From positions 35,383 to 53,824 of the forward strand of contig JAHFOZ010000001.1 in assembly GCA_023261405.1 (NCBI GenBank): a stretch of DNA of 18,442 nucleotides. Reading direction: 5' to 3'. The position numbers and the translations under genes were made by a program. Below, piece after piece: positions 1 through 7,145 of the stretch (position 1 is the first letter of the stretch; every line of letters starts with the position of its first letter). Under the pieces are notes generated by a model that ran no database searches, was not told the origin of the DNA, and worked only from the letters and a program-made list of their open reading frames with translations. This stretch comes from Planctomycetota bacterium. Its GTDB lineage: Bacteria; Planctomycetota; MHYJ01; JACPRB01.

Positions 1-329
1 CGCACGAGGACCAGCTTCTCCCGGAGCATCTTCGCCTGCTCCGGCATCTTCTTCGCCTCGGCGAACTTGACGAGCGCCTCGAGGTCCGCGGTCTTCGAGA
101 GGTCGGACTTCTCGACGAGGGCGTTGTACTCCTGGAGGGTGGACCCCTTCGTCCGGTCGATCTTCTCGACCTTGTCCTTCGGGAAGCTCACGGTGCCGTG
201 CTCCATGCGCACGACGACGAGGTCGCCCTTCTCCTCGACGATGCCGGAGACCTTCCCGCCTCCCTTGAGCGTGACCTCGTCGGCGAACACGGCCGCGGAA
301 AGGGCGAACAGGACGGCCAGGGTTTTCAT
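1..329 (-). CDS. Small secreted protein of unknown function (3' end outside window)
   Basis: The minus-strand frame starts at ATG 329 after a strong ribosome site (GGGGAGGAG, 4 bases before the start) and runs open to the window edge, giving 109 codons. It begins with a classic signal peptide, MKTLAVLFALSAAVFA, with cleavage expected before DEV. Residues 19-58 form a short beta-rich module (TLKGGGKVSGIVEEKGDLVV, then a segment ending VSFPKDKVEKI). This resembles the N-terminal module of many secreted planctomycete proteins of unknown role. The part after residue 62 is charged and probably helical. It is divergent from the HtrA-like gene at 412, with 82 bp between them. Function is unknown; a periplasmic or envelope location is inferred from the signal peptide. 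Confidence 0.75.
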   Translation of the reverse strand, partial: MKTLAVLFALSAAVFADEVTLKGGGKVSGIVEEKGDLVVVRMEHGTVSFPKDKVEKIDRTKGSTLQEYNALVEKSDLSKTADLEALVKFAEAKKMPEQAKMLREKLVLV

Positions 330-399
330 AGACTCCTCCCCAAGAAAAATGCGCGTGCCCTATCTACTACGACGCCCGCTCCGGGACGTTCCCTGCGCG

Positions 400-405
400 T
401 ATAAT
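400..405 (+). promoter_or_regulatory. -10 promoter hexamer placing transcription start at the ATG
   Basis: A perfect TATAAT lies 6 bases before the ATG at 412. With the usual 6-7 base spacing, transcription would begin at about 411-412, the first base of the start codon, so the mRNA would be leaderless. The only Shine-Dalgarno-like run (GAGG, 407-410) is one base from the ATG, too close to work normally. No convincing -35 hexamer is visible. Confidence 0.4.
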
Positions 406-411
406 CGAGGT

Positions 412-1755
412 ATGAGAAACACCCGCGTCGTGCTCCTCCTTCTGGCGGCCGGCTGCGCCTCGCAGCGCCCCGAACAGGAGGTCATCCAGGACGCCAAGGA
501 CAAGGTCTTCCCCGCCGTGGTCTTCATCAAGCCCATCCAGCAGGAGTTCCGCGGGGGCAAGATGGAGAAGATCCAGGTCTTCGGCTCCGGGGCCATCATC
601 AGCCCGGAAGGCTACGTCGTCACCAACAACCATGTGGCGGAGAAGGCCACCGAGATCAAGTGCATCCTCTCGGACAAGGAGGAACTCTCCGCGAAGGTCG
701 TGGGGCTCGACCCGGAGACCGACCTGGCCGTCCTCAAGCTCGACCTCTCGGAGCGGAAGTCGAAGGCTCCCCTCCCCTGCGCCAAGTTCGGCGATTCCCG
801 GAAGCTGCGCGTGGGCGAGATGGTCATGGCCATGGGCGCCCCGCACGGCCTCGACCGCTCCGTCTCCAAGGGCATCGTCTCCTCGCTCGAGCGCTACTTC
901 GACTTCTCTCCCTACAATCTCTGGATCCAGACGGACGCGGCCATCAACCCGGGCAACTCGGGCGGACCTCTCGTCAACATCGACGGCGAAATCATCGGCA
1001 TCAACGCCCGCGGGATGCGCGGCGCCGAGAACCTCGGGTTCGCTATCCCCGCCGAGACGGTGATCGCCGTCGTCGACCTCATCGTGAAACACGGGAAGGT
1101 CTCGCGCGCCTGGACGGGGCTGCGCTTCCAGCCGCTCAAGGACTTCCGGAAAAGCTCCTTCCTCGAGGCGAAGCAGGGCGTCCTTGTCGCCAGCGTGGAC
1201 GAGGGATCCCCCGCCGAGAAGGCCGAGCTCCGCGCCGGCGACATCGCCGTGGCCGTGGAAAGCGAGCCGGTCCGCGGCATGTACGAGACCGACCTCCCCG
1301 CCGTGGAGCGCCGCTTCGCCGGACTGGCCGTGGACAAGCCCGTCCGGATGGAGGTCCTCCGCGGCGCCGAGACGCGCCAGGTGACCCTGACACCCGCGGC
1401 CAAGGAGAAGCAGGAGGGCGAGGACTTCGAGTGCAAGAAGTGGGACATGACGGTGAAGGAGATCACCAAGTTCGCCGACCCCCTGCTCCATTTCTCGAAG
1501 CCGCGCGGTCTCTACATCCAGGGCGTCAAGTTCAACGGGAACGCGCGCGTGAGCGGGTTCGCCAATGGCGACATACTCCTCTCCGTCGGGGACCGGCCGG
1601 TGGAGACCCTCAAGGACATCCGCGAGGTCCACGAATCGAGCCTCAAGATGGAGCGCGGGAAGTGCAAGCTGCTCTTCCGGGTGATCCGCAACGGCTACCG
1701 CCGCCTCGTCGTGCTGGACTTCGAGAAAGACATGGAGCACCTCGATGACGAATAG
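412..1755 (+). CDS. HtrA/DegP-like serine protease lipoprotein with two PDZ domains
   Basis: Probable envelope-anchored quality-control protease, 447 aa. The frame is open from position 67, but ATG 412 is chosen because it starts a lipoprotein signal (VVLLLLAAGC, lipidated Cys15). The trypsin-like domain spans about residues 30-225 with the full triad: His74 in TNNHVAE, Asp104 in DPETDLAVLKL, and Ser183 in NPGNSGGPLV. A first PDZ domain follows at about 235-328 (GSPAEKAELRAGDI) and a more divergent second at about 350-437 (GFANGDILLSVGDRPV). These motifs define the HtrA/S1C family, which cuts misfolded exported proteins. The stop overlaps the start of the next gene by 11 bp, so the two are surely co-translated. 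Which HtrA subtype it is cannot be told from sequence alone. Confidence 0.9.
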   Translation: MRNTRVVLLLLAAGCASQRPEQEVIQDAKDKVFPAVVFIKPIQQEFRGGKMEKIQVFGSGAIISPEGYVVTNNHVAEKATEIKCILSDKEELSAKVVGLDPETDLAVLKLDLSERKSKAPLPCAKFGDSRKLRVGEMVMAMGAPHGLDRSVSKGIVSSLERYFDFSPYNLWIQTDAAINPGNSGGPLVNIDGEIIGINARGMRGAENLGFAIPAETVIAVVDLIVKHGKVSRAWTGLRFQPLKDFRKSSFLEAKQGVLVASVDEGSPAEKAELRAGDIAVAVESEPVRGMYETDLPAVERRFAGLAVDKPVRMEVLRGAETRQVTLTPAAKEKQEGEDFECKKWDMTVKEITKFADPLLHFSKPRGLYIQGVKFNGNARVSGFANGDILLSVGDRPVETLKDIREVHESSLKMERGKCKLLFRVIRNGYRRLVVLDFEKDMEHLDDE

Positions 1756-3925
1756 AACCGCCGTCCTCCTGCTCGCCCTCCCGTCCCTGTCCCGCGCCGC
1801 GCTCCCCGCCTCTGCCCAGGAGGACCGGGACAAGGTGCGCGCAGTGTACGAGGCCGTCCACAAGTCCTTCGTGGCGGCGGAGATCACCCTCCGCAAGAAA
1901 TCGCGTCTCGAGAAGGCCGAGCTCGAGGAGGAGGCCCAGGACGCCGAGACGCAGCGCCTCCAGCAGCTCGCCGAGAACGGGCAGCCCTTCGAGACCTGGG
2001 GGATCGCGATCGAGAAGGACCTCGTCCTCATGGCCGACCGCGGCCTGAAGGAGGCGGACATCGAGAAGATCGCCCTCCTGGACGCCTCGGGCGCCCGCTT
2101 CGAGGGCCGTCTGCACGCCGTGGGCCGCCGCCACGATTTCGTGATGGTCAAACCCTCGTCGCCCCGCGACCTCGTCCCGCTCGCCTTCTCCGACTGGCAG
2201 CGCCCCGCGCTCGGCGAGACCTTCCACGTCACCTACGCCGACCGCGTCGACGGCCTCTGGCACCTGAACGTCAGCCCCTACATCCAGACCAACGCCGAGC
2301 TCGTCCCCGGCAAGGACTGGTTCTGCGTCGACGCCCTCCGCCCCGGCTCGGTGGTCTCCGACAAGGCGGGGGCCACCGTCGGCATCGCGCTCGACAACCA
2401 CCTGTGGGTGGCCGCGGACGGGCGGAGCTCCTTCCTGGGGAAGGCCCTTCTGGCGGACGAGCGGATCACGAATCTCGAGGAGCGCTACGAGGCGATCCGC
2501 AAGTCCCTCCCGGAGGGGGTGAAGCGCGTCGAGATCGCGTTCCGCTCCGAGCGGCCCGCCGAGCGCTTCGCGCCGCCCGACGAGGGACGCAGCGGGCGAG
2601 CCGTGCTCTTCGGCGTGGCGCTCGATGCCAAGGGGACCCTCCTCATCCCTGAGCTCCTCACCCGCGACCAGGTGCGCAAGATCGAGGACATCACGGTGGC
2701 CGAGGACGGGAAGACCTATCAGGCGACCTTCGTGGGGGCCTTCAAGGGGTTCGGCGCTCTCGTCGTGCGGGCCGACGGCCTGGCCACGAAGCCGTCCATC
2801 CTGCGGGACGCGCGGCCCGCCTCCCCGGGCGATCTTTTCTTCACGGCCCTCGTGGAGGACCGCTTCGGCCGCAGCCGCACGAAGCTCGACACCAACCGCG
2901 TGTTCCGGACCGAGACAGGCCTCGGCGGAGCGCCCCGCCTGCAGCCCCGCAAGCGGATCCGCGCTGGCTCGTTCCTGCTGGACTTCGAGGGCCACGTGGC
3001 CGGCTTCGCGACGGTGGACAAGAAGGAGGACGACCTCGACGAGATGGCCCTCGACGCCGGTCGCGAGCGGTACTACGGGCGCTACCGGCCCTCGTACCTC
3101 CAGGACTACCTCCGGCGCCTCATCTTTTTCTCGGAGATCGCGGAGGCCCTCAAGGACCCGGCCGCCCACTTCGACACCAAGGCCGTGCCGATGACGAAGA
3201 AGGAGGAGAAGCGGCTCGTCTGGCTCGGCGTGGAGTTCCAGGAGATCTCCAAGCCCGTGGCGGAGGCCCTGCGCATCCAGGAGCGCGATCTCACCAACGA
3301 CGGCCGCCGCGGCCTGGTCGTCACGGAGATCTACGCCGGCTCCCCCGCCGCCAGGGCCGGGCTGAAGGTGGATGACATCCTGCTCTCCGTCCGTGCCGAG
3401 GGCGACGGGCAGGCCCGCGACCTGGCCGCCGAGCCCGACCGCTACGCGTTCGCTCGCGGGGGCCCCAGCATGCGCGGCGGCGGCACCCCGTGGAAACCCA
3501 CGCGGAACTACCTCACCACGATCCTCACGGAGATGGGCGCGGCGAAGAAGGTCACGTTCGAGCGGCTCCGGGGCAAGGAGAAGTCCTCGGTGAGCCTGAC
3601 GCTGGAGCTCGCGCCGATGGACTACGAGACGGCCGAGAAGCACAAGGACGACGCGCTCGGCTACACGGTCAAAGACCTCACCTACGAGGTCCGCCATTTC
3701 CAGAAGGTGGAACCGGACGCGACCGGGGTGGTCGTCGCGCGGCTCGAGTCCGGCACCAAGGCGGACATCGCCAAGCTGCTGCCTCTCTCCATCATCACGC
3801 GGGTGAACGACACGCCGGTGAAGGACCTGGAGCATTTCAAGCAACTGGTGGCGTCGGCGAAGAACCTGACGCTCACCACGCTGTCCTACGGCCAGACGAA
3901 GCTTGTGGAATTGGCGCGGGATTGA
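1745..3925 (+). CDS. Secreted PDZ protein with two apparently inactive trypsin-like domains
   Basis: 726 aa with an export signal (MTNRTAVLLLALPSLSRA, possible cleavage after PASA). Residues about 85-235 follow the HtrA protease layout (GIAIEKDLVLMADRG, then GARFEGRLHAVGRRHDFVMV, then PGSVVSDKAGATVGIAL). The His of TNNHV and the GNSGG nucleophile are both replaced. Residues about 284-425 look like a second degenerate copy (LFGVALDAKGTLLIPELL, ending AGSFLLDFEGHVAGFA). A PDZ domain at about 492-600 (YAGSPAARAGLKVDDILLSV) and another at about 635-726 (VNDTPVKDLEHFKQLV) close the protein. It overlaps the active protease gene by 11 bp. Inferred role: non-catalytic partner, scaffold or substrate receptor for the HtrA-like enzyme. 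Sure of PDZ and export; the dead-protease reading rests on visual alignment. Confidence 0.75.
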   Translation: MTNRTAVLLLALPSLSRAALPASAQEDRDKVRAVYEAVHKSFVAAEITLRKKSRLEKAELEEEAQDAETQRLQQLAENGQPFETWGIAIEKDLVLMADRGLKEADIEKIALLDASGARFEGRLHAVGRRHDFVMVKPSSPRDLVPLAFSDWQRPALGETFHVTYADRVDGLWHLNVSPYIQTNAELVPGKDWFCVDALRPGSVVSDKAGATVGIALDNHLWVAADGRSSFLGKALLADERITNLEERYEAIRKSLPEGVKRVEIAFRSERPAERFAPPDEGRSGRAVLFGVALDAKGTLLIPELLTRDQVRKIEDITVAEDGKTYQATFVGAFKGFGALVVRADGLATKPSILRDARPASPGDLFFTALVEDRFGRSRTKLDTNRVFRTETGLGGAPRLQPRKRIRAGSFLLDFEGHVAGFATVDKKEDDLDEMALDAGRERYYGRYRPSYLQDYLRRLIFFSEIAEALKDPAAHFDTKAVPMTKKEEKRLVWLGVEFQEISKPVAEALRIQERDLTNDGRRGLVVTEIYAGSPAARAGLKVDDILLSVRAEGDGQARDLAAEPDRYAFARGGPSMRGGGTPWKPTRNYLTTILTEMGAAKKVTFERLRGKEKSSVSLTLELAPMDYETAEKHKDDALGYTVKDLTYEVRHFQKVEPDATGVVVARLESGTKADIAKLLPLSIITRVNDTPVKDLEHFKQLVASAKNLTLTTLSYGQTKLVELARD

Positions 3926-3988
3926 CGATATCTATCCGGGGCGTTCCGCGAGATTCCGGCCCCGAAGTTGCATCGTGGAATCTTGGGG

Positions 3989-3994
3989 TATAAT
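3989..3994 (+). promoter_or_regulatory. Promoter -10 box for the STAS gene
   Basis: TATAAT lies 21 bases before the ATG at 4016, giving a leader of about 15 bases that includes a weak ribosome site (TGGGGG, 4005-4010). A partial -35, TTGCAT at 3968-3973, has only a 15-base spacer. It separates the STAS gene from the protease pair, which ends 90 bp upstream. Confidence 0.45.
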
Positions 3995-4015
3995 TACTCT
4001 CGACTGGGGGCCTGA

Positions 4016-4777
4016 ATGTCGCGCAAGCTGAAAGATACGTACCACAAGATCGGCGAACTGCTCGTCCGCAGGAACCTGGCCCCTGCCGAGGCGATCGATG
4101 AGGCCCTGGCCATCCAGCGGTCCGACATCGAGAGCAAGCGGACCCCCCAACCGCTGGGCGAGATCCTGATCCGGAAGAAGGTTCTCAGCCGCTCGCTCAT
4201 CCGGGAGATTCTCGAGGAGCAGCGGATCGGGCGGGGCGAAAAGCGGGTCCTGAAGATTGATCTTCGCGATGCGGACGGGGTCGCGATCGTGATCCTGGAA
4301 GGGCGTCTGGATGAAACCAAGGACGAGCCCATCACCCGCATTTTTGAGAAACTCATGAACCGGGGTTTTGCCCGGCTTGCGCTGGATTGCTCCCGCCTGG
4401 TCTACCTCAATAGCCATGGGATTTCCAGCTTCGTCGCCTACATCGACGAGGCCCGTGCCCGCGGGGGGGACATCAAGTTCTACGGGATGAATGCAGAATC
4501 CCGGTTCGTCCTGGAACGCCTGGGCCTCTCGAAGTTCGTGCAGATTCTCGCCTCGGAGACGGAGGCCATCAAGGCGTTCGAACTCCCCATCGATGAGTAC
4601 ATGTCCCGCGGCGCCCTGGCCGAGTACATCTCCTCCGAAGGCAAAGCGGGGCGTCTCTTCCATCTCTCCTACTGCGAGACCGCCCAACAGATCCCCGAAG
4701 ACGACCGGATCTATTTCGAAAGCAAGTGGCACGCCCGCGAGGGCGGCAAGGTCTCCTGTAAGCGCTGCAAACCCTGA
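4016..4777 (+). CDS. STAS-domain protein with N-terminal MshEN/GspE-N-like domain and C-terminal cysteines
   Basis: 253 aa, no signal peptide, so cytoplasmic. Residues 9-70 have the paired motif typical of type II secretion ATPase N-domains (KIGELLVRRNLAPAEAIDEAL, then PLGEILIRKKVLSRSLIREIL). Some members of that fold bind cyclic nucleotides. Residues 78-188 are a STAS (anti-sigma-factor-antagonist) domain. LDCSRLVYLNSHGISSF carries Ser133 at the place of the phosphorylated Ser in SpoIIAA, with Asn in place of the preceding Asp. The last 35 residues hold Cys220, His239 and a CKRC pair (248-251), perhaps a small metal site. It stands alone with its own promoter, followed by the AT-rich region. 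Role inferred: partner-switch or signalling adaptor; no cognate kinase or anti-sigma gene is nearby. Confidence 0.75.
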   Translation: MSRKLKDTYHKIGELLVRRNLAPAEAIDEALAIQRSDIESKRTPQPLGEILIRKKVLSRSLIREILEEQRIGRGEKRVLKIDLRDADGVAIVILEGRLDETKDEPITRIFEKLMNRGFARLALDCSRLVYLNSHGISSFVAYIDEARARGGDIKFYGMNAESRFVLERLGLSKFVQILASETEAIKAFELPIDEYMSRGALAEYISSEGKAGRLFHLSYCETAQQIPEDDRIYFESKWHAREGGKVSCKRCKP

Positions 4778-5168
4778 ACCCGGTCTATATTAGAGTCTAT
4801 TACTATATCTAATTCTTCATCTTCTTAAGCCCCCGCCCGCTCGTTGTTGAATTGTGAAATAACCTCTCAACCCATTGCCTTTCAGTTAGATAAGTTTCCA
4901 CATGCCGGTCGCGCGGCGTTAATGGGCTGTAGACGCGTCCTTGAAAACCTTTGGTTTAATCTGGAACCCTTCGGGCGTCGCCCTGGTTTGCCCACAATGG
5001 GTTAGGACTTCCCGCGCCAGTGTTATGGCGAACACTCACCTAACATAAACTTATTCGCCACGACGGTACCCTATCCCCGCCGGGCGGTCTCGAAGTTCGT
5101 CGCGGTGCCGTTGATCCAGGTCGAGTGCGGGATAATGGCACCAGGGGGGCCGACCCGCGCGCGACGCG
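4778..5168. other. AT-rich intergenic region after dnaA: candidate replication origin or structured RNA
   Basis: This 391-bp stretch lies between the convergent STAS gene and dnaA and has no credible protein gene. Its first 120 bp are far richer in A+T than the rest of the window. From 4797 to 4826 the plus strand runs in triplets, seven of ten of which fit the (C/T)T(A/T) form of a DnaA-trio unwinding element (starts CTATTACTA, ends CTTCTT). Two weak DnaA-box-like 9-mers are present: GTTTCCACA (4894-4902) and TTGCCCACA (4988-4996), each two bases from TTATCCACA. Neither lies on the 5' side of the trio run where Bacillus-type origins have their boxes. Many inverted repeats occupy 4866-5054. 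No perfect DnaA box is present, and the GC-rich part 5060-5168 holds nothing recognisable. A structured RNA is the main alternative. Confidence 0.35.
4866..5054. repeat. Cluster of overlapping inverted repeats, possible RNA or cruciform structure
   Basis: Perfect complementary arms are AACCCATTG (4869-4877) with CAATGGGTT (4995-5003), ATAAGTTT (4890-4897) with AAACTTAT (5047-5054), AGTGTT (5019-5024) with AACACT (5031-5036) around a 6-base loop, and GTTAGG (5001-5006) with CCTAAC (5039-5044). Smaller ones inside are AAACC-TTT-GGTTT, GGGC-GTC-GCCC and the palindrome GACGCGTC. The block 4995-5006 can pair either leftward or rightward, so two folds compete. No RNase P, tmRNA, 6S or SRP signature was found on either strand. 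Confidence 0.5.
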
Positions 5169-6524
5169 CTACCTCCGCCCCAGCTCCTGCTCGAGGCGCT
5201 GCACGTCGGCTCGAAGGCCGGGCTCCGTGGAGAGCAGTTTCTCGATCTTGCGGATCGAGTAGAGCATCGTGGTGTGGTCCTTCCCTCCGAAGTGGCTCCC
5301 CAGTTCGTCGAGCGAGGCCCCCGTGTGCTTGCGGCAGAGATAGACGCACACCTGGCGGGCATAGGACGTGGACTTCGTCCAGCGTCGGGACTGGAACTCG
5401 CTGACCTTCTTGCCGAAGTAGCGCGCCGTCACCTGCTGGATCTGCGGCACCGAGAGCGATGGCCCCGGGGCGGGGATGGCCTCCTGCAGGACCTCCTTGG
5501 CCAGCTCGAGGTCGGGGGCGCGCTTCGAGAGAGCCGCGTACCCCATGACCTTCGTGAGGGCGCCCTCGAGCTCGCGGATGTTGGTCTCGACGACGGACGC
5601 CACGTAGCCGAGGACGTCCTGGGCCACCTCCCAGCCGCGGGCGTCCGCCTTGCCGCGAAGGATCGCCAGGCGCGTCTCGTAGCTGGGGGGCATGATGCGC
5701 GCGTCGAAGCCCATCTTGAAGCGGGAGAGCAGGTGTCGCTTGAGCGAGCGGATGTCCTCGGCGGGCTGGTCGCTCGAGAGGATCACCTGGTGCCCCGCGA
5801 GATGGAGCGTGTTGAAGGTGTGGAAGAACTCCTCCTGGCTCCCCTCCTTCCCGGCGAGGAAGTGGATGTCGTCCACCACGAGCACGTCTGCTCTGCGGTA
5901 GCGGGCCCGGAAGCCCTCCAGCTTGTTCTTCTGGATGGCGTAGATGAACCCGTTGACGAAGTCCTCGCACGAGAGGTACTGGACCTTGGCCGCGGGGTTC
6001 CGCGCGAGGACCGCGTGGCAGACGCCCTGGAGGAGATGCGTCTTCCCCAGGCCCACGCCCCCGTGGATGAAAAGCGGGTTGTAGAGCGTGGCCGGGTTCT
6101 CGCTCACGGCCACGGCCGCGGCGAACGCCATCCGGTTGGAAGGTCCCTCGATGAACGTGTCGAAGCGATAGGCCGCGTTGAGGAGGAAGTCCGGGGCGGG
6201 GGCGGCGTCGGGGCCCTCAGGCCGCGCCGGGGCGGGCTCGGCGGGGGCCGGCGGCGCCGGCAGGGGCGTCCCCTCGTCGGACACCTGGAAGATGATCTCG
6301 GGCGCACAACCGAAGATCTGCTCGAACGCGTCTTCGAGGGGCTTGCGGAGGAGTTTCTCCAGCCAGTCACGGTAGAACGGGTTCGCGGTGGGGACGCGGA
6401 AGGCGTTATCCCCCGCGGACTCGATCTCGAGCGAGCGGCACCAGGTGTCGTACACCTTGGGGTCGAGCTTCGACTCGAGGATGGAGAGGATCTTCTCCTT
6501 CTCCTGGTGCGTCAGGGGGCTCAT
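5169..6524 (-). CDS. dnaA: Chromosomal replication initiator DnaA
   Basis: 451 aa, normal DnaA length; binds ATP and the origin and opens it. Domain I is residues 1-80 and a Pro/Ala-rich linker runs about 85-112. The AAA+ domain has Walker A GGVGLGKT (155-162), Walker B VLVVDDIHF (214-222), sensor 1 LSSDQP (249-254), SRF (267-269) and sensor 2 Arg317 (NIRELEGAL). Domain IV ends with the signature FGGKDHTTMLYSIRKI (412-427). Two DNA-contact positions are odd: Lys415 stands where most DnaA have Arg (E. coli Arg432), and Trp382 aligns with the minor-groove Arg399 of E. coli. The ATG overlaps the FHA gene stop as ATGA, so the two are translationally coupled. No dnaN or gyrB neighbour is in the window. 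Transcribed from the promoter at 7118-7145. Confidence 0.97.
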   Translation of the reverse strand: MSPLTHQEKEKILSILESKLDPKVYDTWCRSLEIESAGDNAFRVPTANPFYRDWLEKLLRKPLEDAFEQIFGCAPEIIFQVSDEGTPLPAPPAPAEPAPARPEGPDAAPAPDFLLNAAYRFDTFIEGPSNRMAFAAAVAVSENPATLYNPLFIHGGVGLGKTHLLQGVCHAVLARNPAAKVQYLSCEDFVNGFIYAIQKNKLEGFRARYRRADVLVVDDIHFLAGKEGSQEEFFHTFNTLHLAGHQVILSSDQPAEDIRSLKRHLLSRFKMGFDARIMPPSYETRLAILRGKADARGWEVAQDVLGYVASVVETNIRELEGALTKVMGYAALSKRAPDLELAKEVLQEAIPAPGPSLSVPQIQQVTARYFGKKVSEFQSRRWTKSTSYARQVCVYLCRKHTGASLDELGSHFGGKDHTTMLYSIRKIEKLLSTEPGLRADVQRLEQELGRR

Positions 6525-7030
6525 GGGGCGATCTGCTTGAGAAGGATCGCGAAGATGAACTTGGACACGAACGCGCCCACGACGACGACCCCGATGAGGA
6601 AAAGGGTGTGCACGAACTTGACGGCCGGGTGGACGCCGCTGACGACCTCCCGGAGGTTCAGCTTGGGGCGCGCCGGGGCGGCCGCGGGGGCCACGGCGCG
6701 CGCGGTCGCGGGCCTGGGGGCCGCCGCGGGAGGCGGGGCGTCGCCCGGGTCGAAGAGGATCACGAAGGTCGCGGGGCCGACCTTGATGCGGTCCCCGTGC
6801 TTGAGCGGCTCCGCCTGGCGGATGAGCGCGCCGTTGAGGTAGGTCCCGTTCTTGCTTTCGAGATCCTTCACGATGAAGCGGCCCTGCTCGGAGCTCACCT
6901 GGGTGTGCTCGCGCGAGAGGGTCTTGTCGTCGATATGGACCGTGGCTGAGGACGCGCGGCCGATCGTGATCGGTCCGGCGATCCGAAGTTCCCGCCTCTC
7001 TCCTCCGGACTCCAGGATCAGTCTCGCCAC
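6521..7030 (-). CDS. FHA-domain membrane protein coupled to dnaA
   Basis: The GTG at 7030 is preferred (169 aa) because the protein then begins directly with the first FHA strand and has GAGGGA upstream. A GTG at 7099 would add 23 residues without a ribosome site. The FHA domain spans about residues 3-93 with all phosphothreonine-binding marks: GR (24-25), SREH (39-42), NGT (61-63) and Asn66. A Pro/Ala linker (96-122) leads to one C-terminal membrane helix (about 139-163, FVHTLFLIGVVVVGAFV), leaving the FHA domain in the cytoplasm. FHA domains bind phosphothreonine proteins made by Ser/Thr kinases. The stop codon is shared with the dnaA start (ATGA). A link between phospho-signalling at the membrane and replication initiation is inference from this coupling only. 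Confidence 0.85.
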   Translation of the reverse strand: MARLILESGGERRELRIAGPITIGRASSATVHIDDKTLSREHTQVSSEQGRFIVKDLESKNGTYLNGALIRQAEPLKHGDRIKVGPATFVILFDPGDAPPPAAAPRPATARAVAPAAAPARPKLNLREVVSGVHPAVKFVHTLFLIGVVVVGAFVSKFIFAILLKQIAP

Positions 7031-7117
7031 GGCGGGAGTATCCCTCGGTCGTAAGAGTTTTTGTCGCGGCCCTCCCGCGCGTTCCCCCGCGCGCGTCACG
7101 GCTGGAAGGTCAGAGGT

Positions 7118-7145
7118 ATTCTAGCCCGCGGACTTCCGCTGTCAA
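7118..7145 (-). promoter_or_regulatory. Promoter of the FHA-dnaA operon
   Basis: Reading the minus strand, a perfect -35 TTGACA (7145-7140), a 16-base spacer and a -10 TAGAAT (7123-7118) put the start of transcription near 7111. The leader is about 80 bases to the GTG at 7030. The first copy of the 14-bp direct repeat begins inside the -35 box. Confidence 0.7.

Noticed and set aside
67..411. N-terminal extension of the HtrA-like frame by 115 codons
   Set aside because: It would bury the lipoprotein signal, has no ribosome site, and overlaps the oppositely oriented secreted-protein gene that has an excellent one.
1643..3844. Long open frame of 733 codons on the minus strand
   Set aside because: It lies opposite a gene with signal peptide and PDZ motifs; its translation is low-complexity (His, Gly, Leu, Arg-rich) as expected for the complement of a high-GC gene.
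3937..3964. Inverted repeat CGGGGC / GCCCCG after the pseudo-protease gene as a terminator
   Set aside because: Only 6 bp of stem with a 16-base loop and no T-run; too weak to call a terminator.
5071..5168. Continuation of a minus-strand frame ending in TWINGTATNFETARRG
   Set aside because: Part of a frame antiparallel-shifted within dnaA with no start or ribosome site of its own; the tail resembles no family I can name.
4778..5168. RNase P RNA, tmRNA, 6S or SRP RNA gene
   Set aside because: None of their conserved cores (for example GAGGAAAGTC, or a tRNA-like GGTTCGA arm) is present on either strand.
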